In this document: positions 16,070 through 24,563 of the stretch, in pieces
How the letters are laid out: the number at the start of each line of letters is the position of its first letter
How positions within the stretch are numbered: position 1 is the first letter of the stretch
Assembly (NCBI GenBank): GCA_039029195.1
Contig: JBCCGR010000045.1
Location: forward strand, 1-37,131
DNA: 37,131 bases
Reading direction: 5' to 3'
Origin: JBCCGR01 sp039029195
GTDB taxonomy: Bacteria > Pseudomonadota > Alphaproteobacteria > Rhizobiales > Rhizobiaceae
Translations under genes and position numbers: made by a program
The notes under the pieces: generated by a model
The model's input: the letters and a program-made list of their open reading frames with translations, nothing else
Told to the model about the DNA's origin: nothing
Databases searched by the model: none

Positions 16070-17233
16070 TTGGACGCCAACGCAGCATTTCACAAGTGCA
16101 AAAAGCGTTTCAATGAAGCGCTGACACTGGATGCGATCGACCTGTTCCCGCTGCGTGCAACTGGTGGGGTTAGTCCTGAGATGGCGTTGGGCAACATGCC
16201 CACCCGTCCTGCGTTGCTGGTACGCCTCCGCACGGAGGACGGTTGTTTTGGTTGGGGAGAAATCTGGGCGAACTTTCCGCCGCGGGCCAATCAGCACAAG
16301 GCTCATATTGTCGAGGACGTTATTGCTTCAAGATTATTGGGAACCACATTTGTGGATCCCGACGAAGTCACCTCGCGTTTGAGAGCCAGCTTCTCGACCT
16401 ATTTCTTGCATGTCGGTCAACCTCTGGTGTTCGAACATATTCTGGCCGGTCTTGATATCGCCCTGTGGGACCTGGCGTTGAGACAACGCGGTGAGAGCTT
16501 TGTTGAGTTCATAGGCCTGTCCACCAGGGCAGCACCTACCTATGCCAGTTCCATCAATGCAAGCGATGCCGAGAGGCTGATTATAAAACATTCCGGGCTT
16601 GGCCAGCAGCACTTCAAGATAAAGGTGGGTTTTGGCTCCAAGACAGATTTGGAGCTTGTCCGGAAAGCTGCAGAATTCTGTCCATCCGACAATCACATCA
16701 TGATTGACAGCAATCAAAGCTGGGGGTTGAAAGAAGCCCGACACGCGCTCGATCAACTTGCGGATCTCGCCCCCTTCTTTGCAGAGGAACCCCTCCGTGC
16801 AGATGCCAATCTTGCAGATTGGCAAGCCCTTGCGAAGAGCACATTGATTCCCCTCGCCGGTGGTGAGAACATTTACGGTCAAACGCGCTTCGCGGCATTT
16901 GCTCAATCTGGGCTGCGCTTTCTGCAGCCCGATGTGGCGAAATGGGGAGGTGTTTCGGGCGCCCTTGATCTGGCACACACACTGCCTGAGCATGCAAATC
17001 TTTGGCCTCACTTCATGGGCACGGCGGTTGGGCAAGTCGCTTCGCTGTGCATCGCTGCTGCGGCCGGTCCGGACGCCGTGTGTGAAATGGACGTCAACGA
17101 GAACCGCTTGAGAACAGACCTTTGCGGCGACATACTTCAGATTGAAAACGGCAAGGTGCTGCTCCCAACCGAACCGGGTCTGGTGGTGCCGCCGTTGGAT
17201 GAACAGCTAGAAGCGTTTCACGACAGTCCATGA
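16070..17233 (+). CDS. Mandelate racemase-type enolase-superfamily enzyme (probable acid-sugar dehydratase or racemase)
   Basis: 387-aa enzyme of the enolase superfamily, mandelate racemase subgroup. The KxK base is K183-x-K185 (HFKIKVG). The metal ligands are D213 (MIDSNQ), E239 or E240 (FAEEPL) and E266 (GGEN), and the His-Asp dyad is D288 (LQPDVAKWGG) with H314 (WPHFMG). These enzymes remove a proton next to a carboxylate, and most in sugar pathways dehydrate aldonates to 2-keto-3-deoxy acids. Start is TTG at 16070, 8 nt after GGGAG; no ATG or GTG in frame gives a complete domain. The gene follows the ALDH by 20 bp and its stop overlaps the FGE start by 4 bp. It implies that an acid-sugar-like intermediate occurs in the pathway. 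Confidence 0.87.
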   Translation: MDANAAFHKCKKRFNEALTLDAIDLFPLRATGGVSPEMALGNMPTRPALLVRLRTEDGCFGWGEIWANFPPRANQHKAHIVEDVIASRLLGTTFVDPDEVTSRLRASFSTYFLHVGQPLVFEHILAGLDIALWDLALRQRGESFVEFIGLSTRAAPTYASSINASDAERLIIKHSGLGQQHFKIKVGFGSKTDLELVRKAAEFCPSDNHIMIDSNQSWGLKEARHALDQLADLAPFFAEEPLRADANLADWQALAKSTLIPLAGGENIYGQTRFAAFAQSGLRFLQPDVAKWGGVSGALDLAHTLPEHANLWPHFMGTAVGQVASLCIAAAAGPDAVCEMDVNENRLRTDLCGDILQIENGKVLLPTEPGLVVPPLDEQLEAFHDSP

Positions 17234-18192
17234 TAATTGCCACAGATGAGCCTAAGAGACGCGATTGCTGTACCCCCCAAACATCAAGCTGTGCCGAAGA
17301 CGCCAGGTCACAGACGGTGCAGTCATCTGGCCGCTTTGTTGATGACGACGCTATTTCAATTCCCGGAGGCGACGGGCTCATCGGCACCAGGAACGAAGTA
17401 GTCGCCGATGATGGCGAAAAGCCATTGCGACGGACCAAGGTCAGGTCCTTTGTCATCGGCGCGACCACAGTCACAAACGCGCAATTCCGCAAATTTGTCG
17501 AAGAAACCGGATACACAACCGAAGCCGAACGGCTCGGATGGTCGTTTGTATTCTGGTCGCAACTGGACCAGTCCGCGGAACCGACACAGGGTGTCCAGGG
17601 CGTTGAATGGTGGAGACGAGTTGACGGTGCCAACTGGAAGGACATCGTTGGACCCGGCTCCAAGTCCGATACCTTGCATGATGACCATCCTGTGGTGCAT
17701 GTTTCCTGGAACGATGCCCAGTCATACGCCAATTGGGTCGGTGGGCGTTTGCCGAGCGAAGTGGAATGGGAACATGCCGCCCGGGGCGGCTTGGGTGATG
17801 TTCCTTATCCTTGGGGTGAGGCAGAACCGGATGATACGACCCATCTACCCTGCAATATATGGCAGGGCGCGTTTCCCCGCACCAACACGTTGGCCGATGG
17901 CTTTGCGAACACTGCACCCGCCCGCAGTTTCAAGCCCAACGGTTACGGCCTTTTCAATGTGGTCGGAAACGTGTGGGAGTGGACAGCGGACGTCTACAAG
18001 GTCGACTCCCTAAAGAAACAGGTGCGTGAGCGCATGAAAGCCATGCGCGGCTTCAAGCTTCTCAAGGGTGGATCGTTTCTCTGTCACAAAAGCTATTGCC
18101 ATCGCTACCGCATCGCAGCGCGTACCGGCAGCTCGGCCGACAGTTCCACTTCCCACCAGGGCTTTCGCGTGGTGTGGGACGTGGAGGCTTGA
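17230..18192 (+). CDS. Formylglycine-generating enzyme (sulfatase-modifying factor)
   Basis: 320-aa FGE-sulfatase domain protein that converts the motif Cys of type I sulfatases to formylglycine using O2 and copper. The start of the domain is near residue 44 (ISIPGGDGLIGT), with family motifs HPVVHVSWNDAQSYANWVGGRLPSEVEWEHAARGG split over 153-187 and NVVGNVWEWTAD (243-254). Both catalytic cysteines are present, C285 and C290, in GGSFLCHKSYCHRYR, which separates true FGE from relatives such as EgtB or PvdO. No signal peptide is seen. The ATG overlaps the preceding stop (ATGA). It is the last gene of the rightward operon and its obvious client is the sulfatase at 7281-8774; putting both under one regulator would match maturation to demand. 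Confidence 0.92.
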   Translation: MIIATDEPKRRDCCTPQTSSCAEDARSQTVQSSGRFVDDDAISIPGGDGLIGTRNEVVADDGEKPLRRTKVRSFVIGATTVTNAQFRKFVEETGYTTEAERLGWSFVFWSQLDQSAEPTQGVQGVEWWRRVDGANWKDIVGPGSKSDTLHDDHPVVHVSWNDAQSYANWVGGRLPSEVEWEHAARGGLGDVPYPWGEAEPDDTTHLPCNIWQGAFPRTNTLADGFANTAPARSFKPNGYGLFNVVGNVWEWTADVYKVDSLKKQVRERMKAMRGFKLLKGGSFLCHKSYCHRYRIAARTGSSADSSTSHQGFRVVWDVEA

Positions 18193-18212
18193 AAAATCGT
18201 CGGGTTTCAACG

Positions 18213-19121
18213 TCAGGCAGAATTCCAGGCCGGATTTGACCCAATGCGTTCCAGCAAGAAATCGATCAGAACTCTGACCTTGGCCGATAACACATTGGAT
18301 TTGGGATAGACCAACCAGAGCACCGAATTATCCTTCACAAAATAGCCGGGGAGAACGCGGACAAGGCTCCCCTTTTTCAGTTCCTCATGCACGCTCCAAA
18401 GCGAGTTGCTCGAAATACCGGCCCCGGCCAGGGTTGCGAGCTTGAGGCTCAAGCCGTCGTCCACGATGAGCCGGGTGTCCGAAACACGCGGATCGAGTGG
18501 ATTGTCGACTCCGTCAGGACCAACCAGCGTCCTTGGATTCCTGTCCTGGAATGCGACCAGCCGATGAGCGCCCAGATCGCCCGGATGGGCCGGCAAGCCA
18601 TACTTCTCGATATAATCTGGCGCAGCGCACAGTATCCTTGTGTCATCTGCTAGCTTACGTCCCTTGAGGCTCGAATCCTCGATGGCCGAGTTTCGCAGAC
18701 CCAGATCGAAGCTACCCTCAATCAGGTCGAACTGCTTGTCCGACAGTCGAAGGTCGAGCGTGATGCCCGGATAAAGATCGAGAAAGTCAGGCAGGACGGG
18801 CGCAATGTAAAGCTGGGCGAAGGTGCTGGGTGCCGTAAAGCGCACGGTTCCGGTCACCTTGGCTTGACCCACACCAAGTGCAGCGCGCGCCGCATCCTCC
18901 TGGGCGAGAATTTCCCTCGCATAGGGGAGAAACTCTGTGCCTTCCAGAGACAAGGCCACCTTCCTGGTGGAACGGTGAAGAAGGTCTGCCCTCAAGCCAT
19001 GCTCAAGTTTGGCCAGACGGGCGCTGGCAACAGCAGGTGCCAATCCCAGTTCGCGGCCCGCCGCGCTGATGTTCAGTTTGTCAGCGGCCAGAACGAACAG
19101 CCGCAAGCTCTCAGTATCCAT
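18213..19121 (-). CDS. LysR-family transcriptional regulator (divergent from CmcJ-like operon)
   Basis: 302-aa LysR regulator, CrgA/AaeR-like in style. The winged helix-turn-helix is at about residues 3-60 (DTESLRLFVLAADKLNISAAGRELGLAPAVASARLAKLEHGL), followed by a periplasmic-binding-type effector domain starting near 90 (VTGTVRFTAPSTFAQLYIAPVLPDFLDLYPGI). The start at M 19121 matches the family pattern, but neither it nor the upstream ATG at 19166 has a good ribosome binding site. Just upstream, AGAATT (19122-19127) and AATTCT (19142-19147) form an inverted repeat. It is divergent from the CmcJ-like/luciferase-like/SDR trio, which it probably controls, and convergent with the FGE gene 20 bp away. 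Confidence 0.87.
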   Translation of the reverse strand: MDTESLRLFVLAADKLNISAAGRELGLAPAVASARLAKLEHGLRADLLHRSTRKVALSLEGTEFLPYAREILAQEDAARAALGVGQAKVTGTVRFTAPSTFAQLYIAPVLPDFLDLYPGITLDLRLSDKQFDLIEGSFDLGLRNSAIEDSSLKGRKLADDTRILCAAPDYIEKYGLPAHPGDLGAHRLVAFQDRNPRTLVGPDGVDNPLDPRVSDTRLIVDDGLSLKLATLAGAGISSNSLWSVHEELKKGSLVRVLPGYFVKDNSVLWLVYPKSNVLSAKVRVLIDFLLERIGSNPAWNSA

Positions 19122-19147
19122 AGAATTATATGCAAAATCCGAATTCT
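19122..19147. promoter_or_regulatory. Inverted repeat at the LysR start, possible operator
   Basis: AGAATT-N14-AATTCT is a perfect 6-bp inverted repeat in the gap between the divergent LysR and CmcJ-like genes. A TATAAT hexamer lies inside it on the minus strand. Binding by this LysR protein would fit autoregulation, but the arms are short. Confidence 0.3.
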
Positions 19148-19284
19148 GAAGGTCGATATTGCCCATTTATATATATTTTTCAAACGATACATTGCTGATC
19201 AACCTGAAGGAAGATCTTTCGTGATCCATGCCTTCCAACCAAAACCGCAATTCACTTGCACAGGCAGGTCAGGAGAAGAGAAAC

Positions 19285-20064
19285 ATGACACGAGTTGGAA
19301 CCGTCAATTACCACGTCCACCAGCCTGAACGGCAGGCGTTCCACATCGACGCCGAAGGAATCGTGGGACGACTGATCTCACCTGAACTTGCCGAAACCGA
19401 GATCTCGGTCCGGGACCTGCGGCGCAATGAGGCTTCGGTCAGCTTCGCGACAGACGGTGTTGCCTATACAAGCACACCCACGCTTGTCGACGATTTTTCA
19501 AATGCCGCCGCTTGGAAACCAGCCTATGACCGGGAACTGACCGATTTACTGACCGCTCAACTAGGCGCACGTGAAATCGTCATCTTTGACCACACCATTC
19601 GGGTGGACGATCCTGATGCAACCCGCAAACCGGCCCGAAACGTACACAGCGATTACAGCGAAGAGGGCGCTCAACGGCGGCTGATTGACATCCTGGGCCC
19701 GGAAAAGGCTGAAGAATGGCGTTCGGGACATTTTGGCTTTGTCAATGTTTGGCGCCCGCTTGAAAACCCTATCAACAGCGCTCCACTCGGCTTCGTCAGA
19801 CCTGCCAGCGTTGAGGCGCAGGACTGGATACTCATTGACCTTATCTACCCGGACCGGCGCGGTCACATCATGGGACTGGCGCACAATGATAACCACGAGT
19901 GGATCTATCAATCGCAGATGTCGCCGGATGAGGTCGTTTATTTCAATATTTATGACAACCGCGGATTGTCTTCTGTCGGCCACAGTGCAATCGACCTCGT
20001 GGAAGACAAAAATCTGACCACCATCCGCAAGAGCATCGAGAGCCGCACCCTGGTTCGATATTGA
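19285..20064 (+). CDS. CmcJ/NvfI-family oxidoreductase-like protein
   Basis: 259-aa protein that I place in the CmcJ/NvfI (GA4-desaturase-like) family, known from cephamycin methoxylation and fungal meroterpenoid biosynthesis and regarded as 2-oxoglutarate/Fe(II)-type enzymes. Visible matches are an HxD-like pair in RNVHSDYS (H121, D123), GFVNVWRPLENP (151-162) and MGLAHNDNHEWIYQSQMSPDEVVYFNIYD (196-224) with H204 as a possible third ligand; H233 is another candidate. The ATG at 19285 follows AGGAG with a 9-nt gap; the longer frame is not needed. It is first in a three-gene operon with a luciferase-like monooxygenase and an SDR. Substrate and reaction are unknown. Confidence 0.75.
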   Translation: MTRVGTVNYHVHQPERQAFHIDAEGIVGRLISPELAETEISVRDLRRNEASVSFATDGVAYTSTPTLVDDFSNAAAWKPAYDRELTDLLTAQLGAREIVIFDHTIRVDDPDATRKPARNVHSDYSEEGAQRRLIDILGPEKAEEWRSGHFGFVNVWRPLENPINSAPLGFVRPASVEAQDWILIDLIYPDRRGHIMGLAHNDNHEWIYQSQMSPDEVVYFNIYDNRGLSSVGHSAIDLVEDKNLTTIRKSIESRTLVRY

Positions 20065-20093
20065 TCCGGGACCAAGGTTTGAAAGGACCCAAC

Positions 20094-21059
20094 ATGCTGG
20101 ACTCGGTAAAGGCTAACACGTTTGCAAATATCAACCGCGCCTACAACTCGGTCTTCCAACCCGGCCGGTTGAGCCTGGGGCTTGTGACACCCATCGAAGC
20201 ACACGCCAATTCTGCCGTGCCCACATTGGAGCGCCACCTGGAACGTGCGCAGCTTGCAGACGGCTTAGGTTTCGCCGCGCTGTGGTTGCGCGACGTCCCC
20301 TTCAACGTTCCGTCCTTCGGCGATGCCGGACAATTGTTTGACCCGTTTGTGTATCTGGGAGCGCTGGCAACGGCCACGCAGAACATTGCGCTGGGCACAG
20401 CCAGCATCATCCTGCCACTAAGGCATCCAGCCCACGTAGCCAAGGCTGCAGCTTCTGCCGATGTGCTTTCGGGAGGCAGGCTGCTGCTGGGCGTCGCATC
20501 CGGCGACCGTCCCGAGGAGTATCCGGCGCTCAACATGAGCTATCCGGATCGCGGCGAGCGGTTTCGGGAAAGTTTTGACTATATCAGAGCCGCTGCGGAG
20601 ACCTACCCAAATCACGAAAACAAACTGGGCACGCTGTCTGGCAATATGGACGTGCTTCCAAAACCCGTCGCTGGTCGCGTTCCAATGCTAGTCACGGGTG
20701 GGAGCCAGCAATCGCCAGATTGGCTGGCACAGCACGGCGATGGCTGGATCACCTATCCAAGGGACGTCGCCTCTCAAGGCCGAGTGATTGCGGACTATCG
20801 CAATCGTATCGCGGAAGCTGGCCTTGAAGACAAACCTGTCATGCAATCGCTTTATGTGGACTTGGTGTCTGAGCATGATGCCGGACCGCAGCCTATCCAT
20901 CTGGGATTCAGATCAGGAACAGCCTTCCTCCGCAAATACTTGCAGGAGATTGAAACTCTCGGCGTCAACCATGTCGCGCTGAATCTTCGATTTAACCAGG
21001 CGACTATCGACACAACATTGAAGCGACTTGCAGATGAAATCCTGCCGAGCTTCCACTGA
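20094..21059 (+). CDS. Luciferase-like flavin-dependent monooxygenase
   Basis: 321-aa LLM-class oxidoreductase of the bacterial luciferase superfamily, using FMNH2 or F420-type flavin in a TIM barrel. Typical stretches are LERAQLADGLGFAALWLRDVPF near the N-terminus, ALGTASIILPLRHPAHVAKAAAS, SGGRLLLGVASGDRPEEY and LVTGGSQQSPDWLAQHGDGWI. It resembles the BA3436-type subgroup of this superfamily by overall pattern. The ATG at 20094 follows AAAGGA, 30 bp after the CmcJ-like stop; an upstream TTG frame is not supported. No flavin reductase gene is adjacent, so reduced flavin must come from elsewhere. Neighbouring oxygenase-like and SDR genes suggest a short oxidative modification or detoxification route. 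Confidence 0.86.
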   Translation: MLDSVKANTFANINRAYNSVFQPGRLSLGLVTPIEAHANSAVPTLERHLERAQLADGLGFAALWLRDVPFNVPSFGDAGQLFDPFVYLGALATATQNIALGTASIILPLRHPAHVAKAAASADVLSGGRLLLGVASGDRPEEYPALNMSYPDRGERFRESFDYIRAAAETYPNHENKLGTLSGNMDVLPKPVAGRVPMLVTGGSQQSPDWLAQHGDGWITYPRDVASQGRVIADYRNRIAEAGLEDKPVMQSLYVDLVSEHDAGPQPIHLGFRSGTAFLRKYLQEIETLGVNHVALNLRFNQATIDTTLKRLADEILPSFH

Positions 21060-21074
21060 CCTAAGGAAACAATC

Positions 21075-21863
21075 ATGACCAAAACCATTCTCATCACCGG
21101 TTCGACGGATGGCATCGGCTTGCTGGCGGCAAAGAAGCTTGCCGCTGAAGGTCACACGGTCTTACTGCATGGCCGCAATCAACAGAAGCTTGAAAAAGCC
21201 GCAGTCGAGGTTGGCGCCAAGGCCGACACCCATTCTGCGGATTTGTCGGATGTGAATGATGTAAAAGCGTTGGCCGCCGCAATTGAAGAAAAGCACAAAA
21301 AGCTGGATGTGCTCATCAACAATGCCGGTGTTCTGAAAGCACCCAACCCAATTCTTGAGAACGGTCTCGACATCCGTTTCATGGTCAACACCTTCGCACC
21401 GTATATCCTGACCCAAATGCTGTTGCCGATCATTCCGAAAGATGGTCGTGTTGTGAACCTTTCGTCGGCTGCCCAAGCCTCCGTTGATCCAAGTGCCTTG
21501 CTCGGGAAAATCAAGCTTGATGAGATGAGCGCCTATGCGCAAAGCAAACTTGCCATCACTATCTGGACACGCGAATGGGCTAAAGAATTGGCGGAAGGGC
21601 CAGTTATGGTCGCCGTCAATCCTGGTTCGTTGTTGGCCTCCAAGATGGTCAAAGAAGGCTTCGGCGTTGAAGGAAAGGACCTGAGTATCGGGGCCGACAT
21701 CCTAGTTGATGCTGCCTTGGGACAGCAGTTTGCCGATGCGTCAGGAACTTATTTTGACAACGATAGCGGTCAATTCGCTGACCCTCACCCTTCAGCGCTC
21801 AACGCTCAGCACGTCAAAGCTGTGATGGACGTCATCCATACTTTTGCGCGGGACAAGGCTTAA
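21075..21863 (+). CDS. Short-chain dehydrogenase/reductase (SDR 3, retinol-dehydrogenase-like)
   Basis: 262-aa SDR. The cofactor motif is TGSTDGIG (8-15), R34 in LHGRN suggests NADP(H) preference (family knowledge), NNAG is at 82-85, Ser131 and Y154/K158 form the catalytic set. The insert around KIKLDEMSAYAQSK is typical of the retinol-dehydrogenase/WW-oxidoreductase-like SDR group. It starts 15 bp after the luciferase-like stop with AAGGAAAC upstream and closes the trio. It probably reduces or oxidises the product of the two oxygenase-like enzymes. Confidence 0.87.
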   Translation: MTKTILITGSTDGIGLLAAKKLAAEGHTVLLHGRNQQKLEKAAVEVGAKADTHSADLSDVNDVKALAAAIEEKHKKLDVLINNAGVLKAPNPILENGLDIRFMVNTFAPYILTQMLLPIIPKDGRVVNLSSAAQASVDPSALLGKIKLDEMSAYAQSKLAITIWTREWAKELAEGPVMVAVNPGSLLASKMVKEGFGVEGKDLSIGADILVDAALGQQFADASGTYFDNDSGQFADPHPSALNAQHVKAVMDVIHTFARDKA

Positions 21864-21959
21864 ACTCCACTGCTCAGACACTATGTCCGACAGAGTTGCC
21901 GACTTCTTTGAAATCCTTGGTGCCGCCAATCTCATTTTGATTGTTGAGGGGAATTACTC

Positions 21960-23024
21960 TTGGATTCACTGACACAGGCCGCTTTGGGTGCAACAGTGGG
22001 CTACGCTGTAGGCGGAAAACATCTTGGTCGAAATGCCGCCTTGTGGGGGATTGGCCTCGGAACGCTGCCAGACCTTGATGTCCTGATCCAACATACAGAT
22101 CCGATAGACGCATATGTGCTGCACCGCTCTTGGTCGCACTCATTTTTTGTAACGGGTTTGGCGGCGGTACCAATCGGCGTGGCAATAAGTCGTCTGAATA
22201 GTTCTGCCCGTACCGTGCCAGGCCGCATGGTGCTGATGGTGACTTTGGTATTCTTCACCCATATTTTGCTTGACGCAATGACCATCTACGGCACCCAGAT
22301 TTTCTGGCTGATCTCTGACGTTATACCTTTACTTCCAAAGGACCCAATTGGTTTGGGATCGGTGGCCATCATAGACCCGATTGTCACACTTCCGTTGCTG
22401 GTCGCCACGATTTGGGTGTTTTTGCGTGGGTCAACCAAATCGAGTCGACTTCAAGCTGTATGCCGACGCGTGACGATGGGTGCATTGATGGTGTCCAGTC
22501 TTTATCTGGGTTGGGGGCTTGTTGCTCAAAATACAATCAAAGAGCAAGCCAAAGAGCAAATGGCATCCAATGGAATCTTCATTGACCAGCTATTTGCGTC
22601 TCCAACATTTGGCAACTCCCTGCTTTGGTATGTTCTGGTTCGAGAGGGTGACAAGGTGCATTACGGCATTAGATCTCTTCTCGATGATGTTAGCAAACCC
22701 ATCGATTTTGCTGTGATGGAACGCCAAAGCAATAAAATTACTGAGCTACCCAACAAAGACCGCGCTGAGAACGTTATCAGTTTTTCAAAGGGTTTTTATC
22801 GCTTTGCTGAAAACTCGAGTGAAGTGTCAATTGCAGATATGCGAATGGGACTGCCCCCAAACTTCGACTTGCACTTCGAATTTGCATTGGCCCGTCGTGA
22901 TACTGCCGGAGGACAGCTGACCGCTCTTGTTCCGACGATGCATTTGTTTCCACAAGTTCACAGCGGCAACTTTATCTACGTGTGGGATCGCATCTTCACC
23001 GACAAGGCCAAAATGGGCAATTGA
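21960..23024 (+). CDS. YdjM-type membrane-bound metal-dependent hydrolase
   Basis: 354-aa integral membrane protein of the YdjM/YbcI (DUF457-type) family. The N-terminus MDSLTQAALGATVGYAVGG is the family signature, PDLD (D38, D40), HRSWSHS (H55, H60) and THILLDAMTIYGTQ (H100, D104) supply the probable metal ligands, and at least four membrane spans lie in residues 60-185. The C-terminal part (about 200-354) is soluble. Start is TTG at 21960 with GAGGGGA upstream. The family is called a metal-dependent hydrolase but its substrate is not established. It stands alone between gaps and has lower GC than the island to its left. Confidence 0.85.
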   Translation: MDSLTQAALGATVGYAVGGKHLGRNAALWGIGLGTLPDLDVLIQHTDPIDAYVLHRSWSHSFFVTGLAAVPIGVAISRLNSSARTVPGRMVLMVTLVFFTHILLDAMTIYGTQIFWLISDVIPLLPKDPIGLGSVAIIDPIVTLPLLVATIWVFLRGSTKSSRLQAVCRRVTMGALMVSSLYLGWGLVAQNTIKEQAKEQMASNGIFIDQLFASPTFGNSLLWYVLVREGDKVHYGIRSLLDDVSKPIDFAVMERQSNKITELPNKDRAENVISFSKGFYRFAENSSEVSIADMRMGLPPNFDLHFEFALARRDTAGGQLTALVPTMHLFPQVHSGNFIYVWDRIFTDKAKMGN

Positions 23025-23524
23025 CGCCCCATACAAACAAACGAGGTTAGTCGGTGTGCAGAAACGACAGCGGTTGGCCAATTGACTCACCTCTGAATGC
23101 ACGACTATCCGCTCATACGTCTCGTGTAGAGCAACACTACGAAAAGTTGCACTATTTATCTTTGTCTCAAGCACTGACTTTGAAATCGGACATTCAATGG
23201 CTCAGAACCAATGTTCGTTTCGTCCGCCGAGCAGCCATTACCCGCGATCAATAGGAGTCGCTGGTGAATGGCAGCTATCTGGAAATCGGTCTGAAAGATT
23301 TTGAAGCCGCCCAATGTCCGCAAAGGGCCGCTAGCGACGATGCCTTAGAAGTGATGTCGCGATGCAGCCAACTCCCGGAATGAGCCCACTTTTCCGAAGG
23401 CTGCGCTGTGCTTGAATGTCCGCTATCCTTCCACGATTATCGCGAATAGGATGTGCCGAAATTCACCAAGAAATTGAGTTCAACCTCAGTTAGGCGGATG
23501 ATTGTGTCCTGGTTGGAGAGTTAA
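23025..23524. other. 500-bp gap without a recognised gene
   Basis: The stretch contains one 66-codon frame (23054-23254) without a ribosome binding site or known resemblance, and several stop-interrupted segments near 23262-23460. It may hold a decayed gene, but nothing can be matched. No RNA gene or CRISPR-like repeat is visible. Confidence 0.4.
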
Positions 23525-24058
23525 ATGTACCCGTTCGGAAGGCTGATTTGGCAAATGATCATTGCAGCGCAGCAGCCGAAGTTGGAAGCTTGGGAGGAAC
23601 ATACGTCTTATCACTATTGTATGCCTTGGGACGTAGATATGTTTGGTGAGATGAATAATGGCCGCGTCTTAACATTTACAGACCTTGGCCGCTTCCCACT
23701 CGCTTTGCGTGGCGGATTGATTGGAGTGATATTGAGGAAAAAGTGGCAACTCTCTATGGCGGGGGCCACCGTCAGGTGGCAGCGCAGAATTCTCCCCTTT
23801 CGCCGCTACACTATGAAGTCATCTGCCATTGGTTGTGATGAGAAGTTTGTTTACCTCCACCATACAATCTGGCGAAACGAAATGTGTCATGCCAGTATTT
23901 TGTATCGCGCTTGTGCAAGGAAAGGTCGGGAACGCATACCAATAGAAGAATTCCTGGCTGAAATTCGTATAACAGAAGAAGTGCCAGCCCTTCCTGCATG
24001 GGTGGAAAATTGGCGTAAATGCGAAGATACTCGTAGCTGGCCGCCGGAAGAACCGTAG
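23525..24058 (+). CDS. THEM6-type hot-dog fold thioesterase-like protein
   Basis: 177-aa protein resembling the THEM6/4HBT-like acyl-CoA thioesterase family. The key segment is PWDVDMFGEMNNGRVLTFTDLGRF (about residues 37-60), where the Asp and Asn lie in the active-site strand-helix of hot-dog folds, followed by RWQRRILPFRRYTMKSSAIGCDEKFVYLHHTIWRNEMCHASILYR. It would hydrolyse or bind an acyl thioester. The gene is monocistronic. Start ATG at 23525 follows GGAGAG closely. Substrate unknown. Confidence 0.75.
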   Translation: MYPFGRLIWQMIIAAQQPKLEAWEEHTSYHYCMPWDVDMFGEMNNGRVLTFTDLGRFPLALRGGLIGVILRKKWQLSMAGATVRWQRRILPFRRYTMKSSAIGCDEKFVYLHHTIWRNEMCHASILYRACARKGRERIPIEEFLAEIRITEEVPALPAWVENWRKCEDTRSWPPEEP

Positions 24059-24209
24059 ACTTTGGCGAAGATTAGCTAATCGGCGGCAAAGTTTGCCCAT
24101 CCAAAATTGATACGGTTTTCCAATTGAATTTCTCAATGTCTGGTTTGGCTAACGTATTACAAAAATTGCTTCGGCGCAGCTAATGGCCGCCGTGGGCCGG
24201 AGGCAGAAA

Positions 24210-24563
24210 CTACAATCCTTTTGCAATCCGAGAAGCTACCGCTAGGTTCTCAGCAACCTCGTCGGTAATTGGTTTCTTTTCGGAAAATGTGACCCCCGTC
24301 TTGGTTGCCTTTAGGTTCAACGCTGCGATTTCCTCAGCATGGGCGGCAATAGCATCTGGGTCAACGTAAAGACCGCATTGTTTGCTGAATGCTGCATAGC
24401 CAGCCACGATTTTATTTTCGATTTGAAAACCGGGCATATCATATTTGATTACTTCTTCCGCATCGGGCAGTGCCCGCGACAGCTGTGAACGCAAATTTCC
24501 CAGAAGAGCTCGAAACTTCTCAGGTGATTCAGCGATGTACGTGTCATGGTCTTTCTTTGCCAT
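24210..24563 (-). CDS. DUF1801 family protein (YdhG-like)
   Basis: 117-aa small cytoplasmic protein. The pattern ALPDAEEVIKYDMPGFQIENKIVAGYAAFSKQCGLYVDP is the hallmark of the DUF1801/YdhG family, which has a frataxin-like fold and is sometimes linked to iron handling; the function remains unsettled. It is complete, monocistronic and in AT-richer DNA. Confidence 0.82.
   Translation of the reverse strand: MAKKDHDTYIAESPEKFRALLGNLRSQLSRALPDAEEVIKYDMPGFQIENKIVAGYAAFSKQCGLYVDPDAIAAHAEEIAALNLKATKTGVTFSEKKPITDEVAENLAVASRIAKGL

Noticed and set aside
23054..23254. 66-codon frame after the YdjM-type gene
   Set aside because: No ribosome binding site and no family resemblance; it overlaps antisense frames of similar length.
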